A stretch of 64,000 bases of DNA, taken from positions 1 through 64,000 of the forward strand of contig JAUXRX010000052.1 in NCBI GenBank assembly GCA_030681645.1, in the 5' to 3' direction. Origin of the DNA: Archangium sp. (GTDB lineage: Bacteria > Myxococcota > Myxococcia > Myxococcales > Myxococcaceae). The stretch's first letter is position 1, and every line of letters starts with the position of its first letter. The notes under the pieces were generated by a model. That model ran no database searches. It saw only the letters and a program-made list of their open reading frames with translations, and was not told the origin of the DNA. Position numbers and translations under genes: made by a program. Below are positions 58,520 through 64,000 of the stretch, one piece after another.

Positions 58520-59245
58520 ATGACGCTCGATGACTTCGTCCGCGCGCTGAAGGTGCGCCTCGCCCCGCTCGACAACCCGTACTTCCACGCGCTGCGTGAC
58601 GGCTCGCTCACGAGAGAAGACTTCGTCGAGACGCAGCTCCAGTTCGCTCACGCGGTGTTCTTCTTCTCCCGCCCGATGCTGGTGCTGGCCGGCCGCGTGT
58701 CGAGCGCGCAGGTGCGGCTGCCCTTGCTCGAGAACGTTCGCGACGAGCATGGCCGCGGCGACCTCTCGTTCTCGCACGAGGCCACCTTCACCCGCTTCCT
58801 CGAGCTGCTGGGCGTACCGAAGGACGAGCTCTGGTCGCGGCCGCTCTGGCCGGCGGTGCGGGCCTTCAACACGGTGCTAGCGGGGGTGTGCACGCTCGAC
58901 GACGTGCCCACCGCGCTGGCCACCCTGGGCATCATCGAGGACCTCTTCGCGTCCATCTCGGCGGAGATCGGCAAGGGCGTGGTCGCGCGCGGCTGGCTCA
59001 CGGCCGACGCGCTGGTGCACTACCGCACGCACGAAGAGCTCGACGAGCTGCACGCCGAGGGGTTCTACGCCCCGCTGCGCGCGCGCTTCGCCACCGAGCC
59101 CGCGCTGCGCTACCAGGTGGAGCAGGGCCTCGAGCTGGGCGCGTCGGTGTTCCTCTCGCTCTACCGCGGGCTGTACGAGTCACGTGCGAGGCGAGATCGC
59201 CGGCCGCTCGACGGGCCGCACAGCGTCGCCGCGGGCTTCGAATGA
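58520..59245 (+). CDS. PqqC/CADD-like diiron (HDO-fold) protein
   Basis: This 241-residue protein starts at ATG 58520. It is all-helical with the heme-oxygenase-like diiron oxidase motifs: ENVRDEHGRGDLSFSHEATF (Glu76, His86), LGIIEDLFA (Glu140) and HEELDELH (His171, Asp175, His178, the H-x3-D-x2-H signature). FVETQLQFAHAV at the N-terminus also fits. Family members oxidise or cleave small metabolites such as amino acids, PQQ precursors or fatty acids. Neighbours suggest it acts in one pathway with the DUF3419 and GNAT proteins. Confidence 0.85.
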   Translation: MTLDDFVRALKVRLAPLDNPYFHALRDGSLTREDFVETQLQFAHAVFFFSRPMLVLAGRVSSAQVRLPLLENVRDEHGRGDLSFSHEATFTRFLELLGVPKDELWSRPLWPAVRAFNTVLAGVCTLDDVPTALATLGIIEDLFASISAEIGKGVVARGWLTADALVHYRTHEELDELHAEGFYAPLRARFATEPALRYQVEQGLELGASVFLSLYRGLYESRARRDRRPLDGPHSVAAGFE

Positions 59246-59261
59246 ACAAGGACACTGCTGA

Positions 59262-59765
59262 TCAGTCCACCGCAACCATCAGGCACTCCCGCGCCTTCGC
59301 CGCGGCGTCGATGAAGTCGCGGAGCTCGGCGACGCGCTCCTCGAGCATCTGCACGTCTTCAGGTCCGGGCTTCCGGAGCGTGAAGGGGTAGATTTGAACC
59401 AGTCGTTCCAACGTCAGCCGCGCTCTGACCTGGAGAGGGGAGACAGCGCTGAGGGCTGCGGCGAGCTCCACGACGGTCTCCGGGTAGAAGACGCGCCCCG
59501 GGCCGTAGGGAAACTCGAAGAGCGTCTCGTCACCGAACTCCTCGTCACTCAGGAACGACAGCGGCCGGACACTCTGCCCGCCGCTCAGGGCCAGGTCGAC
59601 GCCGCCACCGTGCTTGTCGAGCGCGAGCCACTTGATGAAGACCAGCCCCGGACGTGACCAGCCGTCTTCGCCGTAGATGAGCTCACGGGCGACCGCGCGC
59701 GGCGCATCCATGAACTGGGCCGCTTCGGGTTCGGTCAGGCGGTAGACCGTGGTCATCACGCTCAT
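59262..59765 (-). CDS. DUF1877 (YfbM-like) family protein
   Basis: The protein has 167 residues from ATG 59765, chosen because AAGGAG lies 6 bases upstream (59772-59777, complement) with an AGGAGGT just before it. It has the YfbM-type layout: MTTVYRLTEPEAAQFMDAP, LVFIKWLALDKHGGGVDLAL, LSFLSDEEFGDE, FPYGPGRVFYPETVVELAAA and a C-terminal helix. Usually DUF1877 proteins carry a PLxFLLxGG and YGPARYLxPEEV core, matched here in modified form. Function unknown. The starts of this and the amylase gene are 55 bp apart and divergent. Confidence 0.78.
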   Translation of the reverse strand: MSVMTTVYRLTEPEAAQFMDAPRAVARELIYGEDGWSRPGLVFIKWLALDKHGGGVDLALSGGQSVRPLSFLSDEEFGDETLFEFPYGPGRVFYPETVVELAAALSAVSPLQVRARLTLERLVQIYPFTLRKPGPEDVQMLEERVAELRDFIDAAAKARECLMVAVD

Positions 59766-59820
59766 GGCCGGCTCCTTACCTCCTCGGCGGGCCGACTTCG
59801 TGGTCTGTTGGCACCCGTTC

Positions 59821-61722
59821 ATGCGATTCTCCTTCTTGATGGCCGCCGTGCTCGCGGCGTGTGGTCCCCCGGTTCCGTCGAGTGACGCGGGGACCGATGC
59901 GGGCAGCCCCGATGCGGGCGGGCCGACCAACTGCCAGGAGCCCTACCGGCGCTGCGAGGCCGAGTTCCGCTTCCGCGCGCTCGACGAGCAGTCGGTGCAG
60001 TTGCGCGGTGACTTCGCCGCCGACGGCTGGACCCTGGGCGTGCCGATGCGCAAGGAAGGCACCGAGTGGGTGGCGCGCGTGCCGGTCGGCTTCGGCAGCG
60101 ACGTTCAGTACAAATTCCTGATCAACAACACCATCTGGGTGAACGACCCGGCGAACCCGAAGACGCTCGGCGGCAACAGCCTGCGCGAGAACGTCACCTG
60201 CACCACCTTCACCTGTCCCGTGGGTGCACCCGAGCAGGGCGCGTTCGACTGGCGCGACTCGGTGATGGCCTTCGTCTTCGTCGATCGCTTCTTCGACGGC
60301 GACGCGGCGAACAACTGCTCGGTGAGCGGGGTCACGCCCGCGGGCCAGTACCAGGGCGGCGACTGGAAGGGCGTCACGCAGAAGGTGAACGAGGGCTTCT
60401 TCACCCAGCTCGGCGTCAACACGCTGTGGCTCACGGTGCCGGTGAAGAACGCCACGGTGGGCGGGCTGGGGAGCGACGGCCGCACCTATTCCGCGTTCCA
60501 CGGCTACTGGCCCACCGACCTCGAGCAGTACGAGTCGTGCTTCGGCACGAAGGCCGACCTCGTCGCCCTGGTCGCCGCCGCGCACGCGAACGGCATGCAG
60601 GTGCTCTTCGACTTCGCGATGGTGCACATGCACTCGCAGTCGACGCTTTACGCGCAGCACCCCGACTGGTTCTGGTCGCTCGACTTCGAAGGCCGCCAGT
60701 GCGTCTGCGGCGGCGGCTGTGACTGGAACGCGCAGGGGCAGCGCTGCTGGTTCACCGACTACCTGCCGCACTGGAATTACACGGTGGCCGCCGCGCGCGA
60801 CTACACGGTGAACCAGGCGGTGCGGATCCTCCAGGAGACGGGGGCCGACGGCTTCCGCCTCGACGCGATCAAGCACGTCGACGACTCGTGGCTGCTGCAG
60901 CTGCGCACCGAGGTGGAGCAGCTCGCCGCCACGCGCTCGCCCCGGCCGCGGATGTACTTCGTGGGCGAGACGTACGACTTCGGCAACCGCGACTACCTCA
61001 AGTCCTTCGTGGACCCCGCGGCGAAGCTCGACGGGCAGTTCGACTTTCCGCTGCGGCTCCAGCTGCTGCAGAGCGTGGTGATGCGCACCTCGCCGATGAC
61101 CTCGCTGCGCGACCTGCTCGCCACCAACGACGCGTTCTACGGGCCCAACGCGCTGATGAGCCCGTGGATCGGCAATCACGATCTCGGCCGCGTCATCCAC
61201 ATGGCCGAGGACGCGCCGATGTGGGGCGACCCGTACGCCGACGGAAAAGACCGCGCCTTCAACAACCAGCCCACGCTGCCGGGCTACCGGCGCCCCTTCG
61301 AGCGCCTGGCGAACGCGTTCACCTTCCTGCTCACCAGCCCGGGCGTGCCGTTGCTCTACTACGGCGACGAGATCGGCCTGCCGGGCGCGGGAGACCCCGA
61401 CAACCGGCGCTTCATGCAGTGGGCCGGGCTGTCGGCTGATCAGCAGTGGCTGCGCTCGCGCGTGGCGGCGCTGGGGCAGCTGCGCAAGACGCACGCGGCG
61501 TTGCGGCGGGGCAAGCGGGCGCTGCTCTCCGCGACCAACGACACGCTGGTGTACTCGATGAGCGACGGCGCCGAGACGCTCTACGTCGCCATCAACCGCG
61601 GCGACTCCGACGAGAGCGTGAGCGGGCTGCCCGCGCAGGCCATGCAGGACCTGCTCAACCAGTCGTCGGTGTCGGGGCCCAACGTGCTCATTCCCGCGCG
61701 CAGTGCCCGCGTCATGAAGTGA
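59821..61722 (+). CDS. Alpha-amylase-family lipoprotein
   Basis: This 633-residue protein has the lipobox MAAVLAAC, a DAG linker (SSDAGTDAGSPDAGGP), a CBM48-like N-domain (VQLRGDFAADGWTLGVPM, about 45-120) and a GH13 barrel. The catalytic set is complete: Asp348 (GFRLDAIKH), Glu383 (FVGETYDF), Asp454 (IGNHDLGR). The region FDFAMVHMHSQSTLY holds the first conserved segment, with Val-His where Asn-His is more common. It should hydrolyse alpha-1,4-glucans at the cell surface. The starch- or glycogen-branch specificity is not clear. Confidence 0.93.
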   Translation: MRFSFLMAAVLAACGPPVPSSDAGTDAGSPDAGGPTNCQEPYRRCEAEFRFRALDEQSVQLRGDFAADGWTLGVPMRKEGTEWVARVPVGFGSDVQYKFLINNTIWVNDPANPKTLGGNSLRENVTCTTFTCPVGAPEQGAFDWRDSVMAFVFVDRFFDGDAANNCSVSGVTPAGQYQGGDWKGVTQKVNEGFFTQLGVNTLWLTVPVKNATVGGLGSDGRTYSAFHGYWPTDLEQYESCFGTKADLVALVAAAHANGMQVLFDFAMVHMHSQSTLYAQHPDWFWSLDFEGRQCVCGGGCDWNAQGQRCWFTDYLPHWNYTVAAARDYTVNQAVRILQETGADGFRLDAIKHVDDSWLLQLRTEVEQLAATRSPRPRMYFVGETYDFGNRDYLKSFVDPAAKLDGQFDFPLRLQLLQSVVMRTSPMTSLRDLLATNDAFYGPNALMSPWIGNHDLGRVIHMAEDAPMWGDPYADGKDRAFNNQPTLPGYRRPFERLANAFTFLLTSPGVPLLYYGDEIGLPGAGDPDNRRFMQWAGLSADQQWLRSRVAALGQLRKTHAALRRGKRALLSATNDTLVYSMSDGAETLYVAINRGDSDESVSGLPAQAMQDLLNQSSVSGPNVLIPARSARVMK

Positions 61723-61726
61723 CGTT

Positions 61727-62446
61727 TCAGTTCGCCGCGGGCTGAGAGAGCACCGGGTCAGCCATCACCAGGTCGCCGACGCGCGAAAGCACGGCGACGG
61801 CCTGCTCCGCCGTCGGAGAGACGATGAGCAGCGCTTCACGGTTGCGCTGCAGCACCCGGCCGAAGTGCGCGCGGTGATGCGGAGCGATGCCGGCGAGGCC
61901 TGCGAGATCGTCGAGCGCCGGGCCGGCACCGAGCGCGAGGTCCTGCCGCAGCTGCAGCTCGTTCGCGCGCAACCACGCGCGGGCCAGCACCATCTCGTCC
62001 AGTGACACGGCCTGAGCGGAAGGCCCCGGCAGTGGAGGCGGGGTCAACGGGCCGGGCGGGATGGTGTCGCTGGCCGGAGGCGGAGTGGGAGGCGGCGTTG
62101 GCGCAGGAGCAGGCGCCAGTTGAGGCGGGTGGGCCTTCCGGTACTCCTCTGCGCGCAGCTTCGCGGCCGCCGGGTTCCCCGCGTAGATGGTGGTGATCAG
62201 TCCTCCTGCGACGGCCAGGAGCGCGGCGCTGCCTGCGACGATGACGCTCGACGGCACGGCTCCGACGCCCGAGGACTCGCCGAGCTGGCTGGTCGCTCCC
62301 GTCGAACCCGAGGAGGCGCCACTGGATTGGTCAGTGGAGCTCGGTCTCACGCCGCCTGTGGTGGAGCTCGAGTAGTAGCTGCTCACCTGGAACGCGGTGC
62401 AGCCCGGCAGCATGAGGATCAGCAAAGCCACCCGGAGCGCGCGCAT
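61727..62446 (-). CDS. Pro-rich lipoprotein with membrane segment
   Basis: This 239-residue protein starts at ATG 62446 with the lipobox LMLPGC. A Ser/Thr-rich linker follows, then a hydrophobic helix (VIVAGSAALLAVAGGLITTI, about 70-90), a Pro-rich stretch (LAPAPAPTPPPTPPPASD) and a C-terminal helical domain. Its stop is 4 bp from the amylase stop (convergent). No family was recognised. Confidence 0.72.
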   Translation of the reverse strand: MRALRVALLILMLPGCTAFQVSSYYSSSTTGGVRPSSTDQSSGASSGSTGATSQLGESSGVGAVPSSVIVAGSAALLAVAGGLITTIYAGNPAAAKLRAEEYRKAHPPQLAPAPAPTPPPTPPPASDTIPPGPLTPPPLPGPSAQAVSLDEMVLARAWLRANELQLRQDLALGAGPALDDLAGLAGIAPHHRAHFGRVLQRNREALLIVSPTAEQAVAVLSRVGDLVMADPVLSQPAAN

Positions 62447-62650
62447 GGGGCGCGAAGCGTAGCCTGCATCAACAGTGCAACAAGAGCGGCGTGCCGAGAG
62501 GCCGGCTCGACTCAGCCCGCGCGGCTCCACCTCGAGGCGCTGCGTCCTCTGAGCCCTGGAGGTCGCGCGACAGGCTCGTGGACGTCGGGAAGGAGCGCGA
62601 CGAAGACTCTGACCTCTCGGCGCTCGAGCCGCTCAGCTACCGTGTGCGGC

Positions 62651-63751
62651 GTGTCGGCCGTCCCCGTCGCTCACGTCTTCGCCGAGGTGCGCGCGCTCAC
62701 GCGCGACGGCGTGGTGCCCCCTCAGCTGATCGGCGCCTTCCAGCATCGCCTCGAAGACGTGGACGACGTGCTGCAGGGCGCGACCGTGGCCGCGATGGGC
62801 CTGCTCGCGGCGGCGCGGGGCGAACGGCGGCACGCTCAGGACTTGATGGAGAGCGTGGCCTGGCTCGATGAACGCGCGGTCTCAGCGTCGGCGGCCGAGT
62901 GCGCGCTGGGCTGGCTCGTCACCGACGCAGCCGCCGAGGGCGAGTGGCGCCGCCTCAGAGCGCTGTTGCCCGCTGCGCCGCAGACCCCTGCGCTCCGCTT
63001 CTTCGCGCACCTGGCCGCGCGCGTGCTCGACGCCGCACCGCCGCCGCCCCTGCCCAGCGATGACTGGTACCAGTTGCCGGTCGAAGCACGGCAGTTCTCG
63101 GAGCAGTTCAGGCGCCCCTCGACTCCGCACGGGGTGAACGGGGGCTCACTGCTCCACCGCTTCCTGGGACTGAGCGGGGGAGACCTCGCGCAGGTCGCGG
63201 AGGCCCTCTCCGCGCGGCTCAGTTCGCGGCACCTCCGCGACCACCTGATGGAGCGATCCACGCTGCTGGGCAGCGGCTCGCTCGACGACGCGCTGCTCGA
63301 GCTGCGCGAGGTGTGTGAAGCCGAGCTGGGCAGGGAGCTGACGAAGTGGGAAGACCTGGGCCACCCCCTGTTGCGCGAGCTCGCCATCCGCAAGCGCGCG
63401 GCGCTGGTCGAAGAGCTCGATACCCGGCTCGATCGCCTCACCGACGCGTGTGAAGACGGGACTGCGCCTCCGATGACCGAGGTGTGGCGGGAGTACGTGG
63501 CGATTCGTCACTGCTACGCGCGCGCGGTGGCGCTGAGCGAGCCGGCCGAGCGCGGCTGGCCGCACCACGTGTCTCTGCGGCTCACCCGGTACTTCGGCAC
63601 GTGGCTGCGATTGACGAAGCGTGAGCTGCCCTTCGCCCACGCGGTGTTCCGCTTCCTCGCGGCGGAAGGCACGAGCGCAGGGGACGACACGAGCGCGCGA
63701 CTGGCGCGAGCGAGCGCAGAGCTGTGCCTGCCGTTTCAGCTCACCGGTTGA
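62651..63751 (+). CDS. Hypothetical helical protein carrying a repeat insert
   Basis: The protein of about 366 residues starts at GTG 62651 (GTG 62642 is equally possible; no clear ribosome site). It is helical and Arg/Leu/Ala-rich (LESVAW-type segments, AALVEELDTRLDRLTDACED). Bases 63115-63143 are a family 2 arm translated as RPSTPHGVNGGS, in the same reading frame as the copy in the DUF3160 gene. No family was recognised. Confidence 0.65.
   Translation: MSAVPVAHVFAEVRALTRDGVVPPQLIGAFQHRLEDVDDVLQGATVAAMGLLAAARGERRHAQDLMESVAWLDERAVSASAAECALGWLVTDAAAEGEWRRLRALLPAAPQTPALRFFAHLAARVLDAAPPPPLPSDDWYQLPVEARQFSEQFRRPSTPHGVNGGSLLHRFLGLSGGDLAQVAEALSARLSSRHLRDHLMERSTLLGSGSLDDALLELREVCEAELGRELTKWEDLGHPLLRELAIRKRAALVEELDTRLDRLTDACEDGTAPPMTEVWREYVAIRHCYARAVALSEPAERGWPHHVSLRLTRYFGTWLRLTKRELPFAHAVFRFLAAEGTSAGDDTSARLARASAELCLPFQLTG
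63115..63143. repeat. Family 2 repeat arm inside a CDS
   Basis: CCTCGACTCCGCACGGGGTG with flanking bases differs from the consensus arm by one base (A for T) and is translated as PSTPHGVNG. Confidence 0.7.
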
Positions 63752-63766
63752 TGGCCCCCATGGCGC

Positions 63767-64000
63767 TCAGCGCGAGAGATCGATGGCGACGGCGCCGAGG
63801 CGCTCGGCGTTGAGGTTCCACTCGGCGATCCGCCGACCGAGCTGCCGCAGGTACTCCTTCTCCAGCGCGGCGGCGGTGGTGTTCAGCTCCTTCGCGCGGC
63901 TGGCGCGCTCGCGGGGAGAGTCGGCGAGCACGACCATCGCTCCCTGGAGTTGGCCGAACGACTCGCTGAGATTGAAGGGGACCTCATTGCTGCCGCGGAC
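63767..64000 (-). CDS. Partial hypothetical gene, C-terminal 77 residues
   Basis: On the minus strand the frame is open from the window edge to TGA at 63767-63769 and reads as a natural helical C-terminus: VPFNLSESFGQLQGAMVVLA, then ERASRAKELNTTAAALEKEY and IAEWNLNAERLGAVAIDLSR. The start lies beyond the right edge. No family was recognised. Confidence 0.65.
   Translation of the reverse strand, partial: VRGSNEVPFNLSESFGQLQGAMVVLADSPRERASRAKELNTTAAALEKEYLRQLGRRIAEWNLNAERLGAVAIDLSR

Noticed and set aside
1044..63143. Family 2 arms as genuine conserved protein motifs (PSTPLGVNG)
   Set aside because: The same DNA occurs in intergenic spaces in both orientations, so the peptide is a consequence of the repeat.
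1..64000. tRNA, rRNA, riboswitch or prophage genes
   Set aside because: No cloverleaf, ribosomal RNA core, riboswitch core or phage structural gene could be recognised by eye.

Overview
The window reads as a chromosome segment of a high-GC (about 70 percent) member of the Myxococcota. Evidence for this: a DUF2378-type protein (a family largely confined to myxobacteria) at 46139; many lipoproteins with Asp-Ala-Gly or Gly-Gly-Gly-Thr linkers; a Ser/Thr kinase with a C-terminal membrane anchor; soluble and membrane hybrid histidine kinases; and a giant Cys-rich MopE-like lipoprotein. No rRNA, tRNA, phage, intact transposase or CRISPR array was seen. About 57 genes are supported, nearly all intact; the last (63767-64000) runs off the right edge.

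Layout. 1-6 kb: a DUF3160 secreted protein, two paired coiled-coil lipoproteins and a TPR protein. 6-9.7 kb (minus strand): BEM46-like hydrolase, SDR oxidoreductase, CBS protein, amidohydrolase and a small partner. 9.8-14.7 kb: Ser/Thr kinase, a membrane protein and a beta-propeller lipoprotein. 14.7-18.1 kb: a compact RsbS-RsbT-RsbR-STAS module (stressosome components) followed by pfkA. 18.2-26.2 kb (minus): zinc-ribbon protein, PTS enzyme I, second zinc-ribbon protein, hybrid histidine kinase, Ala-rich EF-hand protein and two outer-membrane-type proteins. 26.2-33.4 kb: barrel-like protein, TlpA-like thioredoxin, two modular lipoproteins (one with kelch repeats), AraC-type regulator and a membrane hybrid kinase. 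33.4-42.1 kb: macro-domain protein, lipase-like hydrolase, lipoproteins, RNase HI and a PAF-acetylhydrolase-like lipoprotein. 42.2-47.6 kb: Uma2 nuclease, DinG helicase, a proteasome-fold Ntn-hydrolase homologue, DUF2378 and a sugar-phosphate transferase with an MshEN-like N-terminus. 47.8-56.1 kb: giant MopE-like lipoprotein, ComEC-like MBL lipoprotein and an M1 aminopeptidase. 56.1-64 kb: DUF3419/BtaA-like protein, GNAT protein, PqqC/CADD-like diiron protein, DUF1877 protein, an alpha-amylase lipoprotein and hypotheticals.

The most unusual systems are the stressosome-like operon, which has a C10 tract just before rsbS and a non-standard N-terminal extension on RsbT; the probable c-di-GMP-sensing domain fused to a polyprenyl-phosphate sugar transferase; the free-standing T1/D17/K33 Ntn hydrolase; and the DUF3419-GNAT-diiron trio.

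The intergenic spaces carry at least four families of palindromic repeats. Family 1 is a CCCTCTCCCC/GGGGAGAGGG hairpin usually just after stop codons. Family 2 is an 80-bp REPIN-like element with GTTCA(C/T)CCCGAGCGGAGTCG arms. Family 3 is a pair of AAAAGGGGACAGGCT arms. Family 4 is a 343-bp MITE-like element with 58-nt inverted ends at 40657-41003. Copies of families 1 and 2 lie inside coding sequences and are translated.
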